28,236 bases of DNA from a virus. Within the stretch, counting starts at the first letter, position 1, and each line of letters begins with the position of its first letter. The stretch covers positions 1-28,236 of IMG/VR virus record IMGVR_UViG_3300025168_000483; one strand, 5' to 3'. The position numbers and the translations under genes are program-made. Below the pieces are notes generated by a model. That model was not told where the DNA came from. It did not search any database and saw nothing but the letters and a program-made list of their open reading frames with translations. This document shows positions 22,179-27,973 of this stretch, in pieces.

Positions 22179-22509
22179 ATGTTATTACAGGCATATTAAT
22201 AGCTTTGTCTCCTGAAGTTATGTCTAGCCTGTTTGTTTCATTCCAGCCAAGTCTAGTCTTAGCTGCGTGTATTACAACTGATGGCACTTTGTCTTTTACA
22301 CATTCATAATACTTAGACTTAATAAAGTCATTCTCAATGTTTTGCACTTCTGATACTGCCTTAGCAAATTCTTCATCTTCTTGAAGCCACTTGTAGAAGT
22401 TAGTTCTTGATAAGTCGCAAGACTTTAGAGCAGTTGTTATTACTCCTAGACTTGACTCTAGTGCTTTGAGTATTCTGTCTTTGTTGATTTGTGTTCTATT
22501 TTGTTCCAT
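22156..22509 (-). CDS. terS: Terminase small subunit
   Basis: A 117-residue protein. Residues 8 to 50 form a helix-turn-helix of the kind used by small terminase subunits (ILKALESSLGVITTALKSCD, LSRTNFYKWLQEDEEFAKAV). A helical oligomerisation segment follows (VQNIENDFIKSKYYECVKDK, VPSVVIHAAKTRLGW), and the tail is beta-like. It would bind the packaging site of the phage DNA and guide the large subunit. The overlap with the large subunit gene and a 1-base overlap with the glycosyltransferase gene upstream suggest tight coupling. The pair makes this call firm. Confidence 0.85.
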   Translation of the reverse strand: MEQNRTQINKDRILKALESSLGVITTALKSCDLSRTNFYKWLQEDEEFAKAVSEVQNIENDFIKSKYYECVKDKVPSVVIHAAKTRLGWNETNRLDITSGDKAINMPVITFVETDTE

Positions 22510-23366
22510 TACTTTTTATGTTTTTCATTTAATATTACAGGTATTGCATTGTTCCAGCTTACTCTATGATGTAGTCTTGACCTCTCAGTATTTAACATTG
22601 CAACCTTTACAGATGAAGGACTAAACATTACAGAGTAAAAAGATTTAACATAAGTTCCTTGACTTAAATATATTTCAGTTAGCCCTCCATCATTAGCTTG
22701 TGTGTCTGTTTGTTTTAATGAAACATTAGGTATAGTTAAAAACAAATCACCAACAGCTCCTAGTCTTGTATAAGCATTAACATCTTCATTAATTCTACCT
22801 GTAAACTTAAATGGTCTTTCTGTACTACAAAAAAAGCTATTCATACATTTTCTTTTTAGCTTTAATTCCTTTGCCCATCCACTATTATGACCACCTATCC
22901 AATCTCCATTCTGAGATAGTGCTATTGTCTTTGCAGGTATTGTTTTATAATAATCTAATACAGCTTTAAAAATATCATCTACATTATTTATATATCCTCT
23001 ACCTTTATTATAAGATAATTCCCCATTAAACCTATAACTAAAATCTGTATAATCATCATCAAGAACTAAGAAGTATTTAATACCAACCTTCTTAGCTAAA
23101 TCAAAACAAGCATTTCTTGCATACACTACCACTCTTTCATCATCAAAATTATCACCTATGTCAAATGTGTTCTTATATTCTTTTTTAGAAAACACTAGAA
23201 CTTGTTTAGTATAAAGCTCTTTGTATTTTTCTAATTGCTTATCATCATCTGAGCATATAAAATAAATCTTTCCCGTATATCCAAATCTCTTTAGAGTTTT
23301 AAGTGTCTTTATATTTTCAGACCTACCATAAGTTAAGATAAATACAGCAAAATCTTCATCTATCAT
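22509..23366 (-). CDS. GT-A type glycosyltransferase, resembling phage DNA-base glycosyltransferases (TAGT-like)
   Basis: A 285-residue protein. The N-terminal Rossmann-like part (FAVFILTYGRSENIKTLKTL, then GKIYFICSDDD) leads to ARNACF (residues 83-88) and the metal/sugar-nucleotide motif LVLDDDY (100-106). A second acidic motif, GRINEDVNAYTRLG (190-203), holds the expected base, and the C-terminal part has TQANDGGLTEIYLSQGTYVK and RLHHRVSWNN. The RN...DDDY pattern and small size fit the TET-associated glycosyltransferase (TAGT) group, described as sugar-adding enzymes for hydroxylated DNA bases in phages. No signal or membrane segment is seen, so it acts in the cytoplasm. It overlaps the ParB-like gene by ATGA and the small terminase by one base. 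Glycosyltransferase is firm; DNA as acceptor is inferred. Confidence 0.72.
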   Translation of the reverse strand: MIDEDFAVFILTYGRSENIKTLKTLKRFGYTGKIYFICSDDDKQLEKYKELYTKQVLVFSKKEYKNTFDIGDNFDDERVVVYARNACFDLAKKVGIKYFLVLDDDYTDFSYRFNGELSYNKGRGYINNVDDIFKAVLDYYKTIPAKTIALSQNGDWIGGHNSGWAKELKLKRKCMNSFFCSTERPFKFTGRINEDVNAYTRLGAVGDLFLTIPNVSLKQTDTQANDGGLTEIYLSQGTYVKSFYSVMFSPSSVKVAMLNTERSRLHHRVSWNNAIPVILNEKHKK

Positions 23367-24154
23367 AATATGCCATTCTTTTCATAAGCTGCTGCAATAT
23401 CCTTAGTAAGTTTTACATATCCTTTTTCTATAGCCTTATCAAAGTCTATTATCACTAAAGCTGAATCTTCCATAAGCTCTTGAATCTCTTTGCTTGAATG
23501 TGCATAGAAGTCTGCTATTTTACTGTAATCATAAACTGTATGTCTTAATGCACAATGAGATAAGAACATTAGTTCTTCTTCAGTTAAATCAGCTTGTTTT
23601 ATTTTATGTATAAGTTCATCTGCTTTTTTAGTATCAAATAAATCATCTATAAGAGGCTTTTCATTTTTAGGATCATAAGTTGGAGCTACTATCTTTCTTG
23701 TATATGTATCATCTTCTTCAGCTATTGCATCATCTTGATTTTCCCATACATCTAAACCATACTCATTAAGCAGAACACTATCCCAATCATTTGCTAGTAT
23801 ATCCCACTCCCATTCTCCTGAGCTAACATTGTCTTTTATGATTATTGCATCACAATATTCTAAGTAGGTTTTTGTTTCTCTTTCTTCTTCTATTGCAATC
23901 TTATTCATATCATCACAATCAGCTTGAGTAAACATATCCGTCCATATTTCCTTCTTCCCTAAATCTATTGAAGCCTTTAATCTCATATTGCCACCAAGCA
24001 CCATCATATCTTCATCAACAATAACAGGTCTTAACTTCATATATCCTGGCATTGTTCTTATGCTGTGTTTTAATGTCTTAAATTTATCATTCTTAATGAT
24101 TCTAGGATTCTTAGGATTTCCTTTGACCTTACTGATCTTAACTTGTTGCTTCAT
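23363..24154 (-). CDS. ParB-like nuclease-domain protein
   Basis: A 263-residue protein. Residues about 5 to 75 have the ParB N-terminal fold: NPKNPR, then LRPVIVDEDMMVLGGNMRLKA, where GGNMR is the usual GxxR nucleotide-binding loop. A region following KTYLEYCDAIIIKDNVSSGE with WEWDILANDWDSVLLNEYGL is seen in ParB-like proteins next to phage DNA-modification genes. The C-terminal 100 residues (FLSHCALRHTVYDYSKIADF, EIQELMEDSALVIIDFDKAI) form a helical part that I do not recognise. There is no ParB HTH for parS. It is joined by ATGA to the glycosyltransferase gene. The domain may be a nuclease, a CTP-binding switch or a DNA-targeting factor; the choice is open. Confidence 0.75.
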   Translation of the reverse strand: MKQQVKISKVKGNPKNPRIIKNDKFKTLKHSIRTMPGYMKLRPVIVDEDMMVLGGNMRLKASIDLGKKEIWTDMFTQADCDDMNKIAIEEERETKTYLEYCDAIIIKDNVSSGEWEWDILANDWDSVLLNEYGLDVWENQDDAIAEEDDTYTRKIVAPTYDPKNEKPLIDDLFDTKKADELIHKIKQADLTEEELMFLSHCALRHTVYDYSKIADFYAHSSKEIQELMEDSALVIIDFDKAIEKGYVKLTKDIAAAYEKNGIL

Positions 24155-24156
24155 AG

Positions 24157-24170
24157 TATATAATAGAATT
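24157..24170 (-). promoter_or_regulatory. AATTCTATTATATA motif upstream of ParB-like gene
   Basis: It lies 2 bases before the start at 24154, in a 29-base gap, and resembles the core of the late-motif sites. It may be a promoter part or simply an AT-rich initiation region. Confidence 0.2.
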
Positions 24171-24183
24171 TATTAGTATTTAT

Positions 24184-24432
24184 TTAGTAGTCCTCATTTA
24201 TTCCCCTATCACCTATCAATTTTTCTTTAGCTCCTTTCCAAAGGTTATCTCTGTTCTTGCTTAGGCTTTCTTCAGTTCTTATTTGGCTAGGCATTCCTTC
24301 AAGTGGTTCTGAGTCCATATACTTTCCACATTTACAAAGAGCCTCTTTGGTTTCCCAATCCCCGTCTACGTAAACTATGGTAGCCGTTGAAATATCTTTA
24401 GTCTTTCCGCACTTGCATTTATATAATGTCAT
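24184..24432 (-). CDS. Small zinc-ribbon protein (CxC ... CxC)
   Basis: An 82-residue protein starting MTLYKCKCGKTKDISTATIV. A first Cys pair at residues 6 and 8 and a second at 33 and 35 (ALCKCGKYMD) form a compact zinc knuckle. A polar helical C-terminus follows (SLSKNRDNLWKGAKEKLIGD). This type of small protein is common in Bacteroidota phage accessory regions, but its function is unknown. It lies 1 base after the 77-residue gene and 29 bases before the ParB-like gene. The zinc site suggests nucleic acid or protein binding. Confidence 0.6.
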   Translation of the reverse strand: MTLYKCKCGKTKDISTATIVYVDGDWETKEALCKCGKYMDSEPLEGMPSQIRTEESLSKNRDNLWKGAKEKLIGDRGINEDY

Positions 24433-24433
24433 A

Positions 24434-24667
24434 TTAATCTATTAATTGTAAATCTCTACCTTCTTCTTTTGCCATCCTTATTATTGTCTTAAACAATTTC
24501 TTTCTTTCTAAGTTTGTTTCGCACCATATAAATTGAGTGTCCATCATTCCTGTTAAAGTAAGCTGAATACCAAAACGAGTTCCTTCTTGTTCAGTTTTTT
24601 TATATCCATATTTTTTAACCACCTGTTTCCAGCTTACTAGCTGTATAGTATTATTTACATTTATCAT
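24434..24667 (-). CDS. Hypothetical 77-residue protein
   Basis: Not recognised. The protein is basic with short beta and helix elements (VSWKQVVKKYGYKKTEQEGT, QFIWCETNLERKKLFKTIIR) and a single Cys. It overlaps the DUF3310 gene upstream by ATGA (24664..24667) and is followed 1 base later by the zinc-ribbon gene, so all three are probably translated together. Confidence 0.6.
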   Translation of the reverse strand: MINVNNTIQLVSWKQVVKKYGYKKTEQEGTRFGIQLTLTGMMDTQFIWCETNLERKKLFKTIIRMAKEEGRDLQLID

Positions 24668-24945
24668 TTTCTTACTCCTGTTGGTGATAAAGCTCCTGTC
24701 CTAGTCTTAGAAGTTAAGACATCTAATTCAAAGTGCAAATGATGTATAGCCTTTCTAATATCTTCAAGTCCTCCGTCCTCGTGCTTGTTCTTTGAACGTA
24801 GTAAGTAGGTAACAGCCGTTCCGATATTATAGCTTAGGTCAAAATTAGATACGACATCTTTTGCCATATATCCGTTCTTGCCTTTGTAGTATTCAGGTAT
24901 TGTTTCGTCTTTCATAGTTTTATAATAGTTAGTTGGTATTGGCAT
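24664..24945 (-). CDS. DUF3310 family protein
   Basis: A 93-residue protein. It carries the DUF3310 pattern: IPEYYKGKNGYMAKDVV, SNFDLSYNIGTAVTYLLRSK, then EDIRKAIHHLHFEL. The family is widespread in phages and is often labelled nucleotide-kinase-like without experimental proof. It is a small helical protein. The start could be ATG 24945, giving a 17-base overlap with the upstream ORF, or ATG 24915 (MKDETIPEYY), which has the AAAACTATG context common in this genome. The second is equally likely, because the conserved domain starts there. The neighbours suggest an early nucleotide or DNA metabolism role. Confidence 0.75.
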   Translation of the reverse strand: MPIPTNYYKTMKDETIPEYYKGKNGYMAKDVVSNFDLSYNIGTAVTYLLRSKNKHEDGGLEDIRKAIHHLHFELDVLTSKTRTGALSPTGVRK

Positions 24946-25117
24946 CTTCTAATAGTTTAAGTAATTGAGCACTTGTATAGATTCTATCTTTCGGTTTGAA
25001 CTCATTAAATAGACAGGTAAAATTATCCTTTTCCCAAGTCCATAAAGATTGTACTTTATTTTTAATATGTTCTTTTAAGACCCATTTGATGGTCTTGTAT
25101 TTTCTTTGTTCTATCAT
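24929..25117 (-). CDS. Hypothetical 62-residue protein
   Basis: Not recognised. It is basic and aromatic-rich (YKTIKWVLKEHIKNKVQSLW, TWEKDNFTCLFNEFKPKD), probably a small alpha/beta protein. Its 5' end overlaps the 57-residue ORF (25062..25235) for 56 bases in another frame. Its 3' end overlaps the DUF3310 ORF if that begins at 24945. The overlap at each end is larger than usual here, which lowers confidence, but without it a coding gap would remain. Confidence 0.5.
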   Translation of the reverse strand: MIEQRKYKTIKWVLKEHIKNKVQSLWTWEKDNFTCLFNEFKPKDRIYTSAQLLKLLEDANTN

Positions 25118-25235
25118 TATTTCTTTTATTTAATTTAGTTCTACTATCTTTTATAAACTTTACAGGCTGGGCAAATCCAAACATCATTCTAAAAGTTCCC
25201 TGCGTATCAGGGTTGTACATTTTTACTTTAGTCAT
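25062..25235 (-). CDS. 57-residue basic small ORF
   Basis: ATG at 25235 overlaps the stop of the Cys-rich gene by 8 bases (ATGACTAA). I translated it by hand: it starts MTKVKMYNPDTQGTFRMMFG, continues FAQPVKFIKDSRTKLN and ends in a very basic tail at TAA 25062..25064. The N-terminal half looks like real coding sequence. The C-terminal third overlaps the 62-residue ORF in another frame. No family was recognised. Confidence 0.45.
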   Translation of the reverse strand: MTKVKMYNPDTQGTFRMMFGFAQPVKFIKDSRTKLNKRNNDRTKKIQDHQMGLKRTY

Positions 25236-25629
25236 TGTATTTATTATATAGTTTTTTTATCCCATCAAAACAAGTCGATATACAAGAACCACAATTAGTT
25301 CCTGTTCCATAATTAGTCATATAAATAGTATTGTAAAGTTCTATCATTCTTTTTTTAGCAGCTATATCTTTTGCCCTGCCTGTTTTTAAGTCTTTCCATA
25401 AGTCTAGTATTTCATCTATCATTTCTTGCGGCAAGTCATCAGGAGCTTCCATTACAAGACTTTTACCCCAATACTTCTGTGGACACTCCATTGGTGCAAT
25501 TCGTGCCTTGATTTTCATGAAACATAGACAGCGCTTACATTGTCCTAAAGTCTTTGAATAGTAAACGCATTCCTTGCAGATAGCCATTCTATCTTCATAC
25601 ACGTTATTAGGAACAAAAAACTTATTCAT
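25228..25629 (-). CDS. Cys-rich zinc-binding phage protein
   Basis: A 133-residue protein with a Cys cluster at residues 18 and 21, then 31, 34 and 36, and 49 (ICKECVYY, GQCKRCLCFMKIK, MECPQKYW). This spacing forms one or two zinc sites and is a known pattern in small phage proteins of Bacteroidota. A helical linker follows (EMIDEILDLWKDLKTGRAKD). The end has three more Cys (NCGSCISTCFDG, residues 113-120), like the tail of some phage packaging-adjacent proteins. It overlaps the sigma factor gene by 8 bases. The function is unknown; nucleic acid or transcription-complex binding is possible given the neighbour. Confidence 0.65.
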   Translation of the reverse strand: MNKFFVPNNVYEDRMAICKECVYYSKTLGQCKRCLCFMKIKARIAPMECPQKYWGKSLVMEAPDDLPQEMIDEILDLWKDLKTGRAKDIAAKKRMIELYNTIYMTNYGTGTNCGSCISTCFDGIKKLYNKYND

Positions 25630-26200
25630 CTACCAATTCTTTTTTAAGTATCTCTCTGACTTTGTCTATTGTAGTAAATAAGCTGTTACGACTGATTCCT
25701 GTTTTCTTAGCTAGTGAGTCTAGTGTATTCCCTTTATAGTAATAAAGTTCAAAAATCTGTTTGTCGTACCAATATAAATCATTTAAAACTAAGTCGATAT
25801 TGTCTAGCTTTTCAAACTCTAAATTCTTAACAGCAGGTTCTTCTGGAATATTGTAAAGATTTTTATCTGAAGAAAAAGACCCATAAACACTATTGCTTTC
25901 TAAATAAGTAACATTGCTTACCAACTCATCTATATGAGTATAGTATTTTTTATATTGATAATAAAAAGGACTTCTTGTGCTTGTTAAAGACCTTCGTAAA
26001 ACAACAGCTCCGTATCTTGTAATTCCATCCAAGCCGTCTTTCTCATATATTTTTTTTAAACTGTCTGGATTCATCTGAAGAAAATAAAGCATGCACTCTT
26101 GAACTGCATCTTCAACTTGGTCTTTATCTTGTGTAAGCCCATAGCACATTGTTCTAAACTTATCACTTAGCTTTGATATTTCAAGATAGATTTTATTCAT
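25622..26200 (-). CDS. Phage-encoded sigma-70 family (ECF-like) RNA polymerase sigma factor
   Basis: A 192-residue protein, the size of ECF sigma factors. Region 2 is visible at residues about 10 to 45 (FRTMCYGLTQDKDQVEDAVQ, ECMLYFLQMN), matching the DAEDLVQExFL core-binding helix. Region 4 is at about 145 to 190 (YDKQIFELYYYKGNTLDSLA, KKTGISRNSLFTTIDKVREI), an HTH for the -35 element. Between them is a longer Tyr-rich linker (about 90 to 130) than usual. It should redirect host RNA polymerase to phage promoters, possibly the TCTCTTATATTATA-type sites of the structural unit. It overlaps its neighbours on both sides by 8 bases. Sigma identity is well supported by order of motifs; its target is inferred. 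Confidence 0.8.
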   Translation of the reverse strand: MNKIYLEISKLSDKFRTMCYGLTQDKDQVEDAVQECMLYFLQMNPDSLKKIYEKDGLDGITRYGAVVLRRSLTSTRSPFYYQYKKYYTHIDELVSNVTYLESNSVYGSFSSDKNLYNIPEEPAVKNLEFEKLDNIDLVLNDLYWYDKQIFELYYYKGNTLDSLAKKTGISRNSLFTTIDKVREILKKELVDE

Positions 26201-26549
26201 TCGTTTGTTTTAATTCATCTATCTTATCTACTGCATCATGCACTAGCTCAGTAAGAACTGTCTTATAAGCTCGTATTAACCCTCTGTTTTTATTAGTTTC
26301 TAAACCTGCAAAGAATCCATTTGTAGCTACTGACATATTAATTGGTATAATCATTAACCAGTCATACCAGTTATTCTCTTTAACTCCAGCCCCGTAGTTG
26401 TTGTGATATTCCACGATAGTTTCAACTACTTCTAAATAATTGTTGTATCTGTTTTTGGAACTTACCTCTTTTGCAAACTCCTGACACATAATCATATACG
26501 AGTCTATTATAGTCTTGTGTTCAGCACTTGCATAAATTGGCTTTGTCAT
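26193..26549 (-). CDS. Hypothetical 118-residue helical protein
   Basis: Not recognised. It is nearly all helical with three to four segments (SYMIMCQEFAKEVSSKNRYN, NYLEVVETIVEYHNNYG, WYDWLMIIPINMSVATNGFF, GLIRAYKTVLTELVHDAVDK). A mildly hydrophobic central segment is not long enough to be a clear membrane helix. It overlaps the start of the sigma factor gene by 8 bases and could be a partner or regulator of it, for example an anti-sigma-like protein. That is speculation from position. A TAAATTTG element lies 5 bases upstream of its start codon. Confidence 0.55.
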   Translation of the reverse strand: MTKPIYASAEHKTIIDSYMIMCQEFAKEVSSKNRYNNYLEVVETIVEYHNNYGAGVKENNWYDWLMIIPINMSVATNGFFAGLETNKNRGLIRAYKTVLTELVHDAVDKIDELKQTNE

Positions 26550-26570
26550 TTGCCAAATTTAAGAAAATAT

Positions 26571-26978
26571 TTACTCTATTCCTTTTTCTTTTTTTAATTT
26601 ATCAACAGCTTCTTTGTAATAACTTATTTTTTCTTCATAATCTATACGGCTAACCTTTACAATTGTTCTAGCTAAGAACTCTAATTCTTCAGATGTTCCT
26701 TCACCATACTTTCCTTCTAAAGCAATACCAAAACGAAACTGCTCGCCTTGTTCATACATATTACACTTCACGCATTGTACTTGGCAGTTCATTTCATTCC
26801 ATCTCGTGGAGTGATGTCTCCTCGATTGGAAATGTCCATTTTGCATTCCTGATTTGTAATGACTAATCCTTGAGCAAGTGAAACATTGTACCGAACCTTC
26901 AGCAGTTGCTTCTCTGAGTCGTATAAAAAGTGAGAACCATTTGTCAAGTTCTTTTTTAAGTTTGCTAATTGTTTTCAT
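26571..26978 (-). CDS. NinG-like recombination protein
   Basis: A 135-residue protein that matches the lambda NinG (Rap) pattern. A Lys-rich helix comes first (MKTISKLKKELDKWFSLFIR), then the zinc core with VQCFTCSRISHY (C32, C35), MQNGHFQSRRHHSTRWNEMN and CQVQCVKCNMYEQG (C69, C72). His-rich GHFxSRRHxSTRW is the strongest family signature. NinG/Rap is a Holliday-junction endonuclease that supports phage recombination. The length is shorter than the 200-residue lambda protein but normal for this Bacteroidota version. It overlaps the upstream gene by ATGA (26975..26978). Next to the DnaA- and SSB-like genes, this completes a small recombination set. Confidence 0.85.
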   Translation of the reverse strand: MKTISKLKKELDKWFSLFIRLREATAEGSVQCFTCSRISHYKSGMQNGHFQSRRHHSTRWNEMNCQVQCVKCNMYEQGEQFRFGIALEGKYGEGTSEELEFLARTIVKVSRIDYEEKISYYKEAVDKLKKEKGIE

Positions 26979-27394
26979 ATACTCTTAATCAAATCAGCAA
27001 CTATTTTCCAATCCTGATCCGTGCTATTGTCTTTATTTTTATATAATTCACGCAAAGAATTTAAAGCAGCATCAAGTCTTTGTTTCTTAGTCTTATTAGG
27101 ATTCTTTATATTTACAGGCAGCCTATCTGTTAAATCCCATTCTATCACATTTCTTCCTGTTACCTTACAAGGTCTTACATCTTTCTCATATATAACCCCT
27201 ATCCTCCTTAGTTCCGTAAACCTTGCAGCACTTAATGATAAAGCATTTAAAGGATTAGTATGTTCTAATGCTTCCTGTCTTGTGCAAGGAGCAGATTTAA
27301 ATATAGCCTCAAAAGTTTCAAATCTTCTTTTAGCTAATAAATCAGAATTTTTTATTTCATTATAGCAATCTATTGATGTTTGTCTTGTATTCAT
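26975..27394 (-). CDS. Winged-helix DNA-binding protein
   Basis: I choose ATG at 27394 (MNTRQTSIDCYNEIKNSDLL, 139 residues) rather than the longer frame from 27490, since 27394 forms an ATGA overlap with the 19-residue microgene upstream. Residues about 18 to 85 form a wHTH: RRFETFEAIFKSAPCTRQEA, then LSLSAARFTELRRIGVIYEK, the recognition-type helix, and a wing with CKVTGRNVIEWDL. This form is common in Bacteroidota phage proteins between replication and NinG genes. The C-terminus is basic and helical. It could be a transcription regulator or replication accessory protein; the sequence does not decide. Confidence 0.6.
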   Translation of the reverse strand: MNTRQTSIDCYNEIKNSDLLAKRRFETFEAIFKSAPCTRQEALEHTNPLNALSLSAARFTELRRIGVIYEKDVRPCKVTGRNVIEWDLTDRLPVNIKNPNKTKKQRLDAALNSLRELYKNKDNSTDQDWKIVADLIKSI

Positions 27395-27450
27395 TTTAGT
27401 TCTCTTATTAGCCACATTACAATGGCTGTTATTATTACCCAGCCCAGCAT
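27391..27450 (-). CDS. 19-residue membrane microprotein
   Basis: ATG at 27450 overlaps the stop of the zinc-ribbon gene as TAATG, and its TGA overlaps the start of the wHTH gene as ATGA. It encodes MLGWVIITAIVMWLIRELK, one hydrophobic helix with a basic end. It may be a translated link that hands ribosomes from one gene to the next, or a small membrane peptide. Both overlaps argue that it is translated. Confidence 0.45.
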   Translation of the reverse strand: MLGWVIITAIVMWLIRELK

Positions 27451-27608
27451 TATGTATGTTCTCCACATTCAGGACAAAGGTCACAGTCATCTATCATTTT
27501 CTCTCCACAGCATTCAGAACGTACTTGTTCTTCTTCTGCTAAGATGTTATCAATTATTTTGTCTACTTCTTTAATGTTAGATAATTCATTTTTGTTTTCT
27601 TCTTTCAT
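27450..27608 (-). CDS. 52-residue zinc-ribbon protein
   Basis: I translated this by hand from ATG at 27608, which overlaps the TGA of the upstream gene as ATGA. A charged N-terminal helix of about 30 residues (MKEENKNELSNIKEVDKIID) is followed by a zinc site in SECCGEKMIDDCDLCPECGE (Cys 33, 34, 42, 45, 48 and His 51). The CC...DxCxxCxEH layout is a known small phage zinc-ribbon form. It stops at TAA 27450..27452. The product may bind nucleic acid or act as an adaptor. It fills what otherwise looks like a gap between two genes. Confidence 0.6.
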   Translation of the reverse strand: MKEENKNELSNIKEVDKIIDNILAEEEQVRSECCGEKMIDDCDLCPECGEHT

Positions 27609-27973
27609 GTTATTTGTTTTAAAGGTTCTTGATAATGTAAAACAGTCTTAGGGTCTTTCCCTAAAGTCCTTACTTCGTATTCAGCGCTGTCTATTAACTG
27701 CTTTTGCGCATACGTCCATTTGTAAAAAGTTCTTATATTTAAAAAGGGTTCATCTTTTCCAAATCTTACACCCTGATGAAACGCATCTTCAATTTGATTA
27801 AAGGTCATATTTCCGAAACGCTTTTCTTGTATTAAGTCCTGAGCAAAGATCTTACTTAGACTAGCCATAGTTTGCCTGTCAGGTTTTTGCCCTATTTCAA
27901 CTGAGGTTTTAGCTACTAAGTCTAAGACCTTTGCTTTTAAATCTTCAAGGGTTTCTTGTTTTAATAGTTTCAT
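27605..27973 (-). CDS. Replication-module protein of unknown function
   Basis: A 122-residue helical protein. Its first half (LKAKVLDLVAKTSVEIGQKP, RQTMASLSKIFAQDLIQEKR) is followed by MTFNQIEDAFHQGVRFGKDE and PFLNIRTFYKWTYAQKQLID. The FxQIExAFxxGVRx...PxLNxRTFYKWxxAxKxxID pattern recurs in Bacteroidota phages right after the replisome-organiser gene. It could be a helicase loader or another replication accessory protein. It overlaps the stop of that gene by ATGA (27970..27973) and the zinc-ribbon gene by ATGA (27605..27608). Role inferred only from position. Confidence 0.55.
   Translation of the reverse strand: MKLLKQETLEDLKAKVLDLVAKTSVEIGQKPDRQTMASLSKIFAQDLIQEKRFGNMTFNQIEDAFHQGVRFGKDEPFLNIRTFYKWTYAQKQLIDSAEYEVRTLGKDPKTVLHYQEPLKQIT

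Noticed and set aside
22509-23366. Reading the glycosyltransferase as a capsule or LPS-modifying enzyme
   Set aside because: No membrane segment and no neighbouring membrane flippase or anchor. The ParB-like and terminase neighbours point to a DNA role, though this is not proven.
26550-26561. TAAATTTG element 5 bases upstream of the start at 26549
   Set aside because: Matches the -7 consensus but has no -33 TTG at the right distance, and would give a leaderless or nearly leaderless mRNA.
26975-27490. Longer form of the wHTH gene starting at 27490
   Set aside because: It would cover the 19-residue ORF and part of the zinc-ribbon gene in another frame. The ATGA-coupled start at 27394 fits better.
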